A stretch of 64,000 bases of DNA from Pseudodesulfovibrio profundus (GTDB lineage: Bacteria > Desulfobacterota > Desulfovibrionia > Desulfovibrionales > Desulfovibrionaceae). The stretch spans positions 1,159,501 to 1,223,500 of the forward strand of contig NZ_LT907975.1 in NCBI RefSeq assembly GCF_900217235.1, written 5' to 3'. The translations under genes and the position numbers were made by a program. Below, in pieces: positions 45,889-56,299 of the stretch (the first letter of the stretch is position 1; the number at the start of each line of letters is the position of its first letter). Under the pieces are notes generated by a model, which was not told where the DNA came from, did no database searches, and was given only the letters and a program-made list of their open reading frames with translations.

Positions 45889-47892
45889 CTACTGTACCTT
45901 GGGATCATTGCCTTCATCGGAACCAGGCTTCTCTTCTTCCTCGATGATGAACTCGTCATCATCATTGGATTCAGATACTGGCTTGTAACCAGGCCCAGAG
46001 GCTGTCTTGCCTTCGGCAGTGTAACCGGAAGGCGCAGTGCCACCAGAACCGGAGTTTGATCCATTCCCGCCAGTCTTGTCCATGGGAGGCAATTCCTTGC
46101 CATCCATCAGCAGATCGATATCCGCACCAGTAATGGTTTCGCGATCAAGCAGGGCCATGGATATGGCTTCCAATGCCTCACGGTTGTCCTTGAGCAGTTG
46201 AACAGCCTTGTCATAGGCCTCTTCAACGAATCGACGGACTTCGCTATCGATCATCTTGGCGGTTTCTTCGCCATAATTCTTATTATGAATCAGTTCCTTG
46301 CCAAGGAAGACCTCTCCCTGATTATCGCCGAAGCTCAGGGGGCCCAGCTTTTCGGACATACCCCACATGCAGACCATGGAATGAGCGGTCTTGGTGGCAC
46401 GTTCGATATCGTTGGAAGCACCGGTCGTCATTTGATCAAGGACGATTTCTTCAGCAGCACGACCACCCATGAGAACAGCCATGTTGTTGACAAGGAATTC
46501 CTTGGAGTAGTTGTGACGATCCTCACCCGGAAGCTGCATGGTCACACCAAGAGCCCGTCCGCGAGGGATAATGGATACCTTGTGCACAGGGTCGGTTCCC
46601 TTGAGCAGCTTGGCAACCAGTGCGTGACCGGCTTCGTGGTAGGCAGTGGTGCGCTTTTCATCCTCGGAAAGGATCAACGAGCGACGCTCACGTCCACCCA
46701 TCATCAGCTTGTCCTTGGCTTCCTCGAAGTCTTCCATGGAGACCTGATCCTTGCCCATCTTGGCAGCCTGAAGAGCCGCTTCGTTGACGAGGTTTTCCAG
46801 GTCAGCACCGGAAAAACCGGGAGTACCGCGAGCAATGGTTTCCAGATCAACCTCGGACGCCAGCGGCGTTCTGCGACTGTGAACCTTCAGGATACGCTCA
46901 CGGCCACGAAGATCAGGAGCAGGCACGACGACCTGACGGTCAAATCGACCGGGACGCAGCAGAGCCGGATCAAGAACATCGGGACGGTTTGTCGCCGCAA
47001 CAAGGATAACACCTTCGTTGGACTCGAAGCCATCCATCTCGACCAGCAACTGGTTCAAGGTCTGTTCGCGCTCATCATGACCGCCGCCAAGGCCAGCACC
47101 ACGCTGACGGCCGACGGCATCGATTTCGTCAATAAAGATCAGGCAGGGAGCGTTCTTCTTGCCCTGAGCGAACAGGTCACGAACACGAGAAGCACCCACA
47201 CCAACAAACATTTCAACAAAGTCGGAGCCCGAGATGGTGTAAAATGGCACACCAGCTTCACCTGCAACGGCACGGGCCAGCAGGGTCTTACCGGTACCGG
47301 GACCACCGACGAGCAGCACACCCTTGGGGATGCGGCCACCCAAACGGGTGAACTTGCGGGGTTCGCGCAGGAAGTCGACGACCTCGGAAAGTTCTTCCTT
47401 GGCTTCGTCCACACCGGCCACATCTTCAAAGGTGACTTTGGCGGTCTCCTCATTGATAAGCCGTGCCTTGGAACGCCCAAAGCTCATGGCTCCACGCCCA
47501 CCGCTGCCGCCTCCCTGCATCTGGCGCATGAAGAAAATCCAGACGCCGATGAGGAGCAACATGGGGAACCAGGAGAGAAGTAACGTCATGTACCAGGGGG
47601 ACTCATCCGGCGGCTCCGCCTTCACTTCCACACCCTTTTGAATGAGCGTATCAATCAGTTTGGGATCATTCGGTGCAAACACCTGGAACTTTTCGCCAGA
47701 ACTCTTGGTACCGCTGATGCGCTGTCCCTGGATTTTGACTTCGGCGACACCGCCGCTGTCAACCATGGCCAGGAACTGGCTGTAGGACGGATTGTCCTTG
47801 GGTACGGGAGGTTGGTTGAAAAGATTGAACAGGACAACCATCAAAATAAAGATGACTGCCCAGATAACCAGGTTTTTCATATGGTTATTCAA
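45889..47892 (-). CDS. ftsH: ATP-dependent zinc metalloprotease FtsH
   Basis: 667 residues. The start chosen is TTG 47,892, because GGAGG lies 8 bases upstream and gives the family-like N-terminus [17 protein letters not shown] 47,880 lies too far from that site. Two membrane helices (about 6-22 and 100-120) flank a periplasmic domain. The AAA domain has GGPGTGKT and [11 protein letters not shown], and the protease has HEAGH. The acidic C-terminal tail (about 610-667) is low complexity. FtsH degrades membrane and regulatory proteins. Confidence 0.96.
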   Translation of the reverse strand: MNNHMKNLVIWAVIFILMVVLFNLFNQPPVPKDNPSYSQFLAMVDSGGVAEVKIQGQRISGTKSSGEKFQVFAPNDPKLIDTLIQKGVEVKAEPPDESPWYMTLLLSWFPMLLLIGVWIFFMRQMQGGGSGGRGAMSFGRSKARLINEETAKVTFEDVAGVDEAKEELSEVVDFLREPRKFTRLGGRIPKGVLLVGGPGTGKTLLARAVAGEAGVPFYTISGSDFVEMFVGVGASRVRDLFAQGKKNAPCLIFIDEIDAVGRQRGAGLGGGHDEREQTLNQLLVEMDGFESNEGVILVAATNRPDVLDPALLRPGRFDRQVVVPAPDLRGRERILKVHSRRTPLASEVDLETIARGTPGFSGADLENLVNEAALQAAKMGKDQVSMEDFEEAKDKLMMGGRERRSLILSEDEKRTTAYHEAGHALVAKLLKGTDPVHKVSIIPRGRALGVTMQLPGEDRHNYSKEFLVNNMAVLMGGRAAEEIVLDQMTTGASNDIERATKTAHSMVCMWGMSEKLGPLSFGDNQGEVFLGKELIHNKNYGEETAKMIDSEVRRFVEEAYDKAVQLLKDNREALEAISMALLDRETITGADIDLLMDGKELPPMDKTGGNGSNSGSGGTAPSGYTAEGKTASGPGYKPVSESNDDDEFIIEEEEKPGSDEGNDPKVQ

Positions 47893-48071
47893 ATGACTTT
47901 CCTCCGGGCGCATGAAGGGTCAATTCACTGCCCAACTTGAATGGGCCGCTCAACATATTGACGGCCGCTGTTTATCGATTTGTTGAGTTTGTAGATTAAT
48001 GCCCTTGCACGAAAAATCAAGAGATACGAGGAAAAAAACCTGTATTTCATTCTTTTCCAGCTTGGACAGTT

Positions 48072-49460
48072 CTATTTCACTGAAGCAAGCCAGGCCTTGA
48101 GGTCACTGATCTGCTGCTTGACAGATTCGGGTCCCGTGCCACCGGACGACGTCCGACGCTCCACACAGGCTCTGTAGTCCAGAACAGAAAAAACATCTTC
48201 TTCAATATTGTCGGAGAACTGTCGCAATTCATCGAGGGTCAGGTCTTCGAGACCGACAGACTTGTCCTCGGCATAGGCGACAGCCGCACCCGTTATGTGG
48301 TGCGCTTCCCTGAAAGGTACACCCTTGGCAGCAAGGTAATCGGCCAGTTCCGTGGCATTCAGGAAGCCACGCTCGACAGTACCAAGCATCTTTTCCGGTA
48401 CGAATACCATCTGACGCATCATGTCGGCCATGATACTTACGGATGCCGAAACAGTCTTGTCCGCATCGAAAAACGGCTCTTTATCTTCCTGCAAATCCCT
48501 GTTGTAGGTCATCGGCAGTCCCTTGAGGACCACAAGCAGGCTCATGAGCGAGCCGACCACACGACCGGTTTTGCCGCGCATCAGTTCACAGGCGTCGGGA
48601 TTCTTTTTCTGCGGCATGATCGAAGAGCCGGTAGCATACTGATCCGGCAGCTTGACGTACCCGAAATTGGGATTGGCCCAGATAATGATCTCTTCGCACA
48701 TACGAGAGAGATGGGTCATAATGAGGCTACCCGCGAAAACGGATTCAAGGGCAAAATCCCGGTCGGACACCGCATCCATGGAGTTTGCGAAAATGGCTTC
48801 GATCCCGAGGTCCTCGGCTACAGCCTGCGGATTGACGGGGTGCGTGGTTCCAGCCAGAGCAGCCGCTCCAAGGGGCATGACGCGCACACGTTTGAGGCAG
48901 TCGGTCACGCGCTCGAAATCACGCTTGAACATCTGGCAGTATGCCAGCAGATGATGGGCAAGACTGACGGGCTGGGCCGGTTGAAAGTGCGTGCAACCGG
49001 GCAACAGAGTCTCTTTGTGCTCTTCGGCACGGGCCACGAAAACATCGATGAGCGTGGCAAGGTACTCCTGCCATGCTGCCAGACGGGCTGCGACGTGCAG
49101 GCGGAAATCCAGGGCCACCTGATCATTGCGGCTACGCGCTGTATGCAGCTTGCCACCCAGGGGACCGATGATCTCGGTCAGACGAGACTCAACGTTCATG
49201 TGAACATCTTCCATCTCCGTCTTCCAACGGAAATCACCGCCCTCTATTTCGGCTTTGACCGTATCCAACCCGTCGCAGATGCGCTGAGCTTCTTCTTCGG
49301 TCAGGAAACCCTGTTTGGCCAGTACGCGGGCATGAGCCTGCGAACCACGGATGTCCTCGGCATAAAGCTGCCAATCATAAGACACGGACTCGGAATATGC
49401 TTCCATGGACGCGGCGGTTCCCTCAGAGAACCGCCCGCCCCACATTTTTTTTTCAGCCAT
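48072..49460 (-). CDS. argH: Argininosuccinate lyase ArgH
   Basis: 462 residues. It cleaves argininosuccinate into arginine and fumarate. The fumarase/aspartase signature is [20 protein letters not shown] (about 279-298), with upstream [16 protein letters not shown]. It starts 3 bp after the argG stop, so translation is coupled. It is the final gene of the argF-argG-argH unit. Confidence 0.97.
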   Translation of the reverse strand: MAEKKMWGGRFSEGTAASMEAYSESVSYDWQLYAEDIRGSQAHARVLAKQGFLTEEEAQRICDGLDTVKAEIEGGDFRWKTEMEDVHMNVESRLTEIIGPLGGKLHTARSRNDQVALDFRLHVAARLAAWQEYLATLIDVFVARAEEHKETLLPGCTHFQPAQPVSLAHHLLAYCQMFKRDFERVTDCLKRVRVMPLGAAALAGTTHPVNPQAVAEDLGIEAIFANSMDAVSDRDFALESVFAGSLIMTHLSRMCEEIIIWANPNFGYVKLPDQYATGSSIMPQKKNPDACELMRGKTGRVVGSLMSLLVVLKGLPMTYNRDLQEDKEPFFDADKTVSASVSIMADMMRQMVFVPEKMLGTVERGFLNATELADYLAAKGVPFREAHHITGAAVAYAEDKSVGLEDLTLDELRQFSDNIEEDVFSVLDYRACVERRTSSGGTGPESVKQQISDLKAWLASVK

Positions 49461-49463
49461 TGA

Positions 49464-50696
49464 TTACTCGCAGCTGTCTTCGGTATCCTTGCCACCCCAC
49501 TTGGACTGCTGCATGCGCCCCTTAAGACGCAGGCCGACCAGCTTGATGAACCCTTCGGCATCAGCCTGATCGTAAATGTAGTCCTCTTCGAACGTGGCAA
49601 GTTCCGGATTGTACATGGAGAAAGGTGACTTACGGCCCAGCGGCGTGCAGTTGCCCTTGTAGAGCTTCACGCGGACGGTACCGGTGACCTTCTCCTGAGA
49701 TTTGTCAATAAGTGCCTGAAGAGCTTCGCGCTCCGGCGAGAACCAGTATCCATTGTACACCATTTTGGCATAGCGGGGAATCAGGGAATCACGCAGGTGC
49801 ATCATCTCGCGGTCCATACAGACGCCTTCAAGGTCGCGATGGGCCTGGGCCAGGATGGTGCCGCCGGGAGTTTCGTACACGCCGCGGGACTTCATGCCGA
49901 CAAAGCGGTTCTCGACCATGTCGACACGGCCGATGCCGTGCTTGCCGCCCAGTTCATTCAGCTTGGCGAGCAGTGCTGCCGGAGAATACTTGACGGAGTT
50001 GACGGCAATGGGATCACCGGCTTCGAAATCGATGGTGATTTCCTCAGCCTCGTCCGGGCACATTTCCGGCGGAGTGATGTTGCGGTAGCAGTCCGGTCCC
50101 GGCGAGTTCCACGGATCTTCCAGCTCACCGCCCTCGAACGAGGTGTGCAGCAGGTTGGCATCGATGGACCACGGCTTCTTGCGGGAAACCGGAATGGGGA
50201 TGCCGTTATCCTTGGCAAAATTGATGAGATCGGTGCGGGACTTGAGTTCCCACTCACGCCAGGGAGCAATGGTCTTGAGCTTCGGATTGAGAGCCATGGT
50301 GGCCAGCTCAAAACGGACCTGATCATTTCCCTTGCCGGTTGCGCCGTGGGAAACAGCCTGCGCCCCTTCCATTTCCGCAATTTCAACCATGCGCTTGGAG
50401 ATCAGCGGACGGGCGATTGCGGTGCCGAGCAGGTAACGGCCCTCGTACAGGGCATTGGCACGAAACATCGGAAAAACGTAATCGCGAACAAATTCCTCAC
50501 GCATGTCTTCGACATACGCCTTGACCGCGCCGGTCGCGAGGGCCTTGTCTTCAATGCCGTCCATTTCTTCACCCTGACCAAGGTCAGCGGTCATGCAGAC
50601 GACTTCACAATCATAGTGGTTCTTGAGCCACTTCAGAATAATGGAGGTATCCAGCCCGCCGGAGTAGGCGAGAACGACTTTATCTATCTTACTCAT
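49464..50696 (-). CDS. argG: Argininosuccinate synthase ArgG
   Basis: 410 residues from ATG 50,696 (GAGGAATAGAG upstream), not the slightly longer frame. It joins citrulline and aspartate using ATP. The PP-loop is [14 protein letters not shown] (about 9-22), and the family motifs [17 protein letters not shown] and [13 protein letters not shown] are present. It lies between argF and argH, giving three consecutive steps from ornithine to arginine. Confidence 0.97.
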   Translation of the reverse strand: MSKIDKVVLAYSGGLDTSIILKWLKNHYDCEVVCMTADLGQGEEMDGIEDKALATGAVKAYVEDMREEFVRDYVFPMFRANALYEGRYLLGTAIARPLISKRMVEIAEMEGAQAVSHGATGKGNDQVRFELATMALNPKLKTIAPWREWELKSRTDLINFAKDNGIPIPVSRKKPWSIDANLLHTSFEGGELEDPWNSPGPDCYRNITPPEMCPDEAEEITIDFEAGDPIAVNSVKYSPAALLAKLNELGGKHGIGRVDMVENRFVGMKSRGVYETPGGTILAQAHRDLEGVCMDREMMHLRDSLIPRYAKMVYNGYWFSPEREALQALIDKSQEKVTGTVRVKLYKGNCTPLGRKSPFSMYNPELATFEEDYIYDQADAEGFIKLVGLRLKGRMQQSKWGGKDTEDSCE

Positions 50697-50718
50697 CTCT
50701 CTATTCCTCAATTCTCAA

Positions 50719-51621
50719 TTAATCTTTATATATCCATTCGAGAATGGTTTTTTGCATGTGCAGACGGTTCTCGGCCTGATCCCAGACAATGGAAGCCGGA
50801 CCTTCAAACACGGATTCTGAAACTTCTTCCCCACGATGTGCGGGGAGGCAGTGCATGAATTTGGCATCAGGGGCAGCTTTGCCCATCAGCGCGTCATCCA
50901 CCATGAAACCGGCAAATGCGGCCTCACGCTTCTTCTGCTCTTCCTCCTGTCCCATGGATGCCCACACGTCCGTGTGAACATAGTGAGCACCGGCAACGGC
51001 CTCGGCCGGATCTTCCGTCAGCGTGATCTTGGCGCCGAGGGAACGGGCGTTTTCGAGGATGGCATTGTCGGGCTTATACCCTTCGGGGCACGCCAGAGCG
51101 AGCTCGTAGCCGAAAGTGGCAGCACCGTTGATGAACGAATGGGCCATGTTGTTCCCATCACCAACCCAGGCGACCTTGATCTCTTCGAGGTTGGGAGTCC
51201 GCTCGTACATGGTCAGTACGTCGGCCATGATCTGACAGGGGTGGTATTCATCGGTCAGCGCGTTGACCACCGGGATATTACCGTATTCGACCAGGGTTTC
51301 GAGCTTGTCCTGGCCGAAAGTTCGCACGATGAGACCATCTGCATATCGCGTTAGCACGCGCGCAGCATCCTTGAGGGGTTCGCTTCGGCCGAGCTGGGAA
51401 TCCTTGGAGGCGATGAATACCGGTTCGCCACCGAGCTGGCGCACGCCAACTTCAAAGGATACACGGGTACGTGTGGAAGCCTTGTCGAAAATCATGAGCA
51501 GGACCTTGCCGTCCAGGAGATCAGTGCGGACATTGTTGTCCTTCATCTCCTTGGCGCGCAGGAGAACCTGCCGAGCCTCATCCCTAGGGATGTCCAGAAT
51601 GGTCAGAAAATGTTTGAGCAT
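50719..51621 (-). CDS. argF: Ornithine carbamoyltransferase ArgF
   Basis: 300 residues from ATG 51,621 (GGAGAAA upstream). It transfers carbamoyl phosphate to ornithine. Motifs: carbamoyl phosphate loop FDKASTRTRVSFE, LTDEYHPCQIMADVLTM, VAWVGDGNNMAHSF and the ornithine loop KFMHCLPAHRGEE. First gene of the arginine operon; argG follows after 22 bp. No ArgR operator was recognised. Confidence 0.97.
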   Translation of the reverse strand: MLKHFLTILDIPRDEARQVLLRAKEMKDNNVRTDLLDGKVLLMIFDKASTRTRVSFEVGVRQLGGEPVFIASKDSQLGRSEPLKDAARVLTRYADGLIVRTFGQDKLETLVEYGNIPVVNALTDEYHPCQIMADVLTMYERTPNLEEIKVAWVGDGNNMAHSFINGAATFGYELALACPEGYKPDNAILENARSLGAKITLTEDPAEAVAGAHYVHTDVWASMGQEEEQKKREAAFAGFMVDDALMGKAAPDAKFMHCLPAHRGEEVSESVFEGPASIVWDQAENRLHMQKTILEWIYKD

Positions 51622-51761
51622 CGTGCGTTTCTCCATTTTTCGAGTGCCAATATCTTACGAAAGAGGAGAAGTTTGTCCCAATATCATATGAAAGTAAAGA
51701 TTTTTACGACGATGCCCAAGCTGAGAACACCTCGTACCACAGGGTTCGCGCCACTGCGAAA

Positions 51762-53327
51762 TCAACGCTCCTGCAGCCACTCGTAAAACTGGCTGAACGA
51801 AAGCTGCCGACTGGCCGGCCCACTGCGCACATATACTTCCTCGCTGTTGCCATTCTTGAGGATAGCCGGGGTGTTGGCAGGCAGGCAGTACGCACGCAGG
51901 ATCTTCTTCTGGTTCACCTCAATGATCACGGTATCCAGAAATCGCGAAAATTCTGTCCCAATATACTGATTTACCAGATTATTGAAATGAAGAAGCGCTT
52001 TGTCTTCGCTCTTGAAGTTATCTTCTTCAAAACCGGTGATATCACCTTCATCATTCACACCGACCAGCAGTGTGCCTCCACCTGAATTCATGAACCCTGC
52101 TACGGATTTCATGCACGCGTGCTCGATTTCCTTGCCGTTCTTTCCCGACTTGAGATTGAAACGAAGGGTCTGCTTGAACTCAAGTTCCCGCCCTTCTCCC
52201 ACGGCAATAAGCTGTAGCACTTCCAACTCATTGACAGGCGCCTTCTGGCGACTTCCCATGGCAATGATACGGGCGCGATTGCGGTGAATGAAGTACAAGG
52301 CAACAAAGGCACACAGGACCAACACCCCTCCTGCCACTTGCAGAAACGTATCGCTGGTCAGGCTCGAATCGATATTGCGCTTGGGAACTGCTACGCCAAG
52401 AGCCATGGTATCGCCAAAGATAGACAACGGATGGACATACGCCCACCAGACTTCCTCTCCGACTTTAAACGGGAATGGATCCCCAAGTTTTTCCCGCAAA
52501 TCATCAAGGCGTTCCAACGTTTCGGCCACCACGGGATCAACAACCTGTCCGGCAGATTGTGCTCGGGAAGGGTCCTGCCCATTGAGGCTGGCCACTTCGC
52601 CCCCCACCGGGAGCACCTTGCCGGAATCCCAATACAAAAAGACTTTCTCGGCCCCTCCGGGGTCAGCTCCCTCCAGATGGTTGAGCAGTGCGTTTACTGG
52701 AAGAACGTACGAGAGCATATACTGCTCCCCACCCTTATCAATCAATGTTGAAGCAGTTATCCGGGATTCTCCCAACTCATGGAAACGATAGGCGCTGCGC
52801 CAGTTGATCTGGCCCGGTTGAAGGTGGTGAAACTCATCGGTCAGGGCTTTGTCAGCCGCCCGTCGGTCGAATGTGGCATCGAGGCCCTTGTCGTGAACCT
52901 CTCCATCGCCATCGATGAAGACCCACTGGAGCTTATCGGGAACATCCGACGAGGGCACACCTTCCAGCATACCGTCGGGCTTGCGGGTCAACATATACCG
53001 TAACCCGTTGGCATCAGAGAGCATGATCGACAAAAGATTGGAGTTGTTTTTCAGCCTGTTTGCCAGAATATCACGCAACCGATCCGGCTCCAGGCTGGTC
53101 AGCGTCTTTTCTTCCATCTCCTGATTGGAGGTGGTGATCGCATTGACCAGAACGGTCACGGCTCCGGCCATTCCCTTGGCCGAATTTTCCACGGCTACAA
53201 CAGCCGCGTCCTGACGGATTTCCCGCACGCCCCAGAACGCCAAAGCGCCCACAGCCAGAACAATGAAAATCACGCCGAAAAACAATATGTCGTATAAACG
53301 AGCACCCCTGAGCGCCTTACGCCTCAT
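51762..53327 (-). CDS. Membrane sensor with cytoplasmic Schlafen-type AlbA_2 domain
   Basis: 521 residues. ATG 53,327 is preferred because GAAGGTGG lies 5 bases upstream; it overlaps the ybeY stop by 11 bases. A membrane helix (DILFFGVIFIVLAVGALAFW) is followed by a large extracytoplasmic region (about 35-320) of Cache/double-sensor type. A second helix (FLQVAGGVLVLCAFVALYFI) and a cytoplasmic AlbA_2/Schlafen-like domain follow (EGRELEFKQTLRFNL, MNSGGGTLLVGVNDEGDITG). Sensing outside is thus linked to a nucleic-acid-binding fold inside. No kinase or cyclase domain is present. Confidence 0.82.
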   Translation of the reverse strand: MRRKALRGARLYDILFFGVIFIVLAVGALAFWGVREIRQDAAVVAVENSAKGMAGAVTVLVNAITTSNQEMEEKTLTSLEPDRLRDILANRLKNNSNLLSIMLSDANGLRYMLTRKPDGMLEGVPSSDVPDKLQWVFIDGDGEVHDKGLDATFDRRAADKALTDEFHHLQPGQINWRSAYRFHELGESRITASTLIDKGGEQYMLSYVLPVNALLNHLEGADPGGAEKVFLYWDSGKVLPVGGEVASLNGQDPSRAQSAGQVVDPVVAETLERLDDLREKLGDPFPFKVGEEVWWAYVHPLSIFGDTMALGVAVPKRNIDSSLTSDTFLQVAGGVLVLCAFVALYFIHRNRARIIAMGSRQKAPVNELEVLQLIAVGEGRELEFKQTLRFNLKSGKNGKEIEHACMKSVAGFMNSGGGTLLVGVNDEGDITGFEEDNFKSEDKALLHFNNLVNQYIGTEFSRFLDTVIIEVNQKKILRAYCLPANTPAILKNGNSEEVYVRSGPASRQLSFSQFYEWLQER

Positions 53328-53820
53328 GGTTACCACCTTCTTCGTCATCCGCTAAAGCCGGGCAATAGACATCTTCCACTGCCGCAACGGCGGCGTCAGT
53401 CAAATCGTACATCAGGTCACCATGATCATGGCCTGCCAAATGGAGAATGCCGTGTGCCAGCAACCGCGAAAGGTGCAGGACCGGCTCCTGGCCGTACAGG
53501 TCTGTTTCCCGACCCAAAGCATCCACGGAAAGAGCCAGTGATCCCAGCTGCATGGATTCTTCATCATCGGAGACAATCACCATCTCGTCATCATCGTCCG
53601 CAGCAGGGAAGCTCAACACGTTGGTCGGGCCTGTGCACCCCATGAACTCCTTGTTCAATCGGGCAATCTCCGCATCGTCAACCAGCCGAATCTCAAGCTC
53701 ATGATCTTCAAGCCCAAGGGCCTCAAGTATGACCTCCAGCACTTCCCTGAACTCCTGCCGGGAAAGCGGGAAGTTCGGGTTCAGCGGTGTTTCACGCAAT
53801 ACGGAGATACGGCTTTCCAT
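53317..53820 (-). CDS. ybeY: Endoribonuclease YbeY
   Basis: 167 residues with the metal-binding signature LLAHGILHLAGHDHGD (H-x3-H-x5-H). It is required for 16S rRNA 3' maturation and ribosome quality control. It contains NVLSFP, also typical. It starts 5 bp after the phoH stop with GGGGAG upstream and overlaps the next gene by 11 bases. The phoH-ybeY pairing is widely conserved. Confidence 0.95.
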   Translation of the reverse strand: MESRISVLRETPLNPNFPLSRQEFREVLEVILEALGLEDHELEIRLVDDAEIARLNKEFMGCTGPTNVLSFPAADDDDEMVIVSDDEESMQLGSLALSVDALGRETDLYGQEPVLHLSRLLAHGILHLAGHDHGDLMYDLTDAAVAAVEDVYCPALADDEEGGNHEA

Positions 53821-53825
53821 GCGGA

Positions 53826-54791
53826 CTATCTCCCCTGCTCGTGCTTGTCGTACGCCTGAACGATCCGTCCGACCAAAGGATGACGAATGACGTCATGCTG
53901 ATCAAAGTCAATGATCTTGACGCCTTTGACGTTATCAAGGATGGCTCGGGCATGCAGCAGGCCGGACTTCGCATTGGAGGGAAGATCAATCTGCGTGACA
54001 TCACCGGTAACCACGGCCCGGGAACCGAATCCCAGACGGGTCAGAAACATTTTCATCTGCTCGGGAGTCGTGTTCTGGGCCTCATCCAGGATGATGAAAG
54101 CATCATTGAGCGTCCGGCCACGCATGAAGGCCAATGGCGCGACTTCAATAACGCCCGTCTCCTGATATTCCTGCACTTTGGCGAAATCGAGCATGTCATG
54201 GAGCGCATCATACAGGGGCCGAAGGTACGGATTGACCTTTTCAACAAGGTCGCCCGGCAGAAAACCGAGCTTCTCCCCGGCTTCAACGGCAGGCCGGGTG
54301 AGCACGATGCGCTTGACTTCCCGTCGCAACAAGGCACCCACGGCCATGGCAACGGCCAGATAGGTCTTGCCTGTACCTGCCGGACCTACGCCAAACGTCA
54401 GATCGGAATTACGAATGGCATCCAGATATTCACGTTGGTTCAACGATTTGGGTGAAATGGTTCGCTTACCCGAGGTGGCGTACACATCGCCCTTGAAGAC
54501 TTCACCAATATCGGCTGACGGTTTGCGCTCAAGGATGCGGCAGGCAAAATCCACATCCTGCGGATACAGATTCTTGCCAGCCTTGAGCATGGCATACAGT
54601 TGGGTCAACACCTGTCCGGCAAGGCTTATCTTGTCTTCCTCACCATCGGCCGCAATGATAGATATGGCATTACCGCGACTTTCCAGCCGCACGCCAATGC
54701 GCTCCCCAAGCAACTTGAGGTGCTGATTCTGCGCGCCGAACAACAGGCTCGCAAGCTGAGAGTCGTCAAATTCAAGTTTGGTAGTGGACAG
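53826..54791 (-). CDS. phoH: PhoH-like ATPase (YbeZ family), probable CTG start
   Basis: About 321 residues of a cytoplasmic P-loop ATPase with Walker A GVGPAGTGKTYLA, AFIILDEAQN and VTGDVTQIDLP. Family members begin with a short sequence like TTKLEFDDSQLASLLFG before the domain. This sequence is encoded upstream of the first ordinary start (TTG 54,743), and the only start-like codon with a good site (AGGAGG, 8-base spacing) is CTG at 54,791-54,789. A non-canonical CTG start is therefore inferred. It functions with YbeY in RNA metabolism. Confidence 0.9.
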   Translation of the reverse strand: MSTTKLEFDDSQLASLLFGAQNQHLKLLGERIGVRLESRGNAISIIAADGEEDKISLAGQVLTQLYAMLKAGKNLYPQDVDFACRILERKPSADIGEVFKGDVYATSGKRTISPKSLNQREYLDAIRNSDLTFGVGPAGTGKTYLAVAMAVGALLRREVKRIVLTRPAVEAGEKLGFLPGDLVEKVNPYLRPLYDALHDMLDFAKVQEYQETGVIEVAPLAFMRGRTLNDAFIILDEAQNTTPEQMKMFLTRLGFGSRAVVTGDVTQIDLPSNAKSGLLHARAILDNVKGVKIIDFDQHDVIRHPLVGRIVQAYDKHEQGR

Positions 54792-54803
54792 AGCTATTTC
54801 CTC

Positions 54804-55568
54804 CTAACCTTTATTCCGTAAAAACATCCAGCGACATAAGCGCCGCTCAAGAAGATTTGCTATTTCATACAACGCGGCGCCCATCATGGACATTCCGAGT
54901 ATTCCTGTAAACATCGTCAGGTAATCCATGGCGCCCCAAGCGTCCATGATCATATATCCCAGCCCCCGGGACGTGGCAAAGGATTCCACGAAAAACAGCA
55001 CGGCCACCGACACACCGGTTCCCAGCCGCAACGCCGTGAATCCATGGGGCAAGGCTGCGGGAAGCAGCACCTCGCGAAACAGGTCCCAGCGTGATCCGCC
55101 AAGGGAGCGGATGGAGTCGAAATACTTGGGGTGTACCGACTTCACCCCGTCACGTGTGGTGACCAGAATCTGGTACCCGAGGATCACGGCTATCATGGCG
55201 ATTTTGGCAGAATCACCGAGGCCGAGCAACAAGAGAAAAATGGGAAGCAAAACGATCTTCGGCACAGGATAGGTCAGGAACACGAATGGCGCCAACAGGT
55301 CATCCACCTTTTTGACGCTGCCCATTATCAGCCCAAGTGGAAACGCGACACCCCACGCGATAGCCATGGCAGCCACGGCGCGGTAGGCGCTTACAAAAAA
55401 ATGCTCCCAAAACAACTGCGTTGTCATGGCAAACAGAAATACCCGCACCGCTTCTTCGGGATGGGGCAGAATCACGCCGCCCAGAGCAACCGCTGCCAGC
55501 TTCCATATGATGCCGATCACAGCGATGACACTGGCATATCTTCCAAGCACGCTGGCCCACTTTACCAT
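54804..55568 (-). CDS. ABC transporter permease (SsuC/TauC type)
   Basis: 254 residues with about six membrane helices (e.g. YASVIAVIGIIWKLAAVALG, VFLTYPVPKIVLLPIFLLLL) and the EAA-like loop (SIRSLGGSRWDLFREVLLPA). It works with the ATPase gene, whose stop it overlaps by 7 bases, and with the NMT1-type binding protein. The substrate is unknown; families with this layout take up sulfonates, nitrate, or thiamine pyrimidine precursors. Confidence 0.92.
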   Translation of the reverse strand: MVKWASVLGRYASVIAVIGIIWKLAAVALGGVILPHPEEAVRVFLFAMTTQLFWEHFFVSAYRAVAAMAIAWGVAFPLGLIMGSVKKVDDLLAPFVFLTYPVPKIVLLPIFLLLLGLGDSAKIAMIAVILGYQILVTTRDGVKSVHPKYFDSIRSLGGSRWDLFREVLLPAALPHGFTALRLGTGVSVAVLFFVESFATSRGLGYMIMDAWGAMDYLTMFTGILGMSMMGAALYEIANLLERRLCRWMFLRNKG

Positions 55569-56296
55569 ACGTCCTCCACGGTGTGGCGCAGTGTCTTCAG
55601 CAGCTCAAAACACTGGTGCGTATCGCGGATGGCGGCATCACCGAACCCGGAATTGTCAAAAACAGCCACAGGACGGGCCGGTCGACCGGACATGACCATG
55701 ATCTTGCGACCAAGAACAACAGCCTCTTCAAGGGAGTGGGTCACCAAAACATAAGGGACTTTTCGCACGCTCCACACATCAAGCAATGCGCGTTGCAGTC
55801 GCTCTCTGGTCAAAGCGTCGAGCGATGAAAACGGTTCATCAAGGAGCATGAGGCGGGGCTGGGTGACAAAGGCGCGGGCAATTGCCACACGCTGCTGTTC
55901 GCCGCCACTGAGATTGGCAGGGTATTCCGCATCTCTACCGACAATACCGACCTCTGCAAGTTGATGTCTGGCCCGTTCCAGCCGTTCTTTTTTAGGTACG
56001 GATTGTACCTTGAGACCAAGGGCGACATTATCCAGCACGGAACGCCATGGGAGCAACCCGTAATCCTGCAAAATGATAGAGATATCCGTAGAAGGAGCCG
56101 TGATCGGACACCCATCCAGCGAGACACTGCCGCTGTCGGGCGAAGCCAACCCGCTCAGGACATAAAGCAGCGTGGTTTTGCCGCAACCGGAAGGTCCGAC
56201 AACGGCCAGCGTATCCTCCTGCCCCAGCGAAAACGACACGTCTTCAAGGACCGCTTCGCCGCGATAGGATTTACTCAGAGACTCGGCTTTCAGCAT
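55562..56296 (-). CDS. ABC transporter ATP-binding protein (SsuB/TauB type)
   Basis: 244 residues. It has Walker A GPSGCGKTTLL (35-45), Q-loop LQDYGLLPW, signature LSGGEQQRVAIARAF (about 131) and Walker B LMLLDEPFSSLD with the switch His in LVTHSLEEAV. It energises the adjacent permease. It starts 3 bp after the binding-protein gene and overlaps the permease start. Confidence 0.95.
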   Translation of the reverse strand: MLKAESLSKSYRGEAVLEDVSFSLGQEDTLAVVGPSGCGKTTLLYVLSGLASPDSGSVSLDGCPITAPSTDISIILQDYGLLPWRSVLDNVALGLKVQSVPKKERLERARHQLAEVGIVGRDAEYPANLSGGEQQRVAIARAFVTQPRLMLLDEPFSSLDALTRERLQRALLDVWSVRKVPYVLVTHSLEEAVVLGRKIMVMSGRPARPVAVFDNSGFGDAAIRDTHQCFELLKTLRHTVEDVW

Positions 56297-56299
56297 ACG

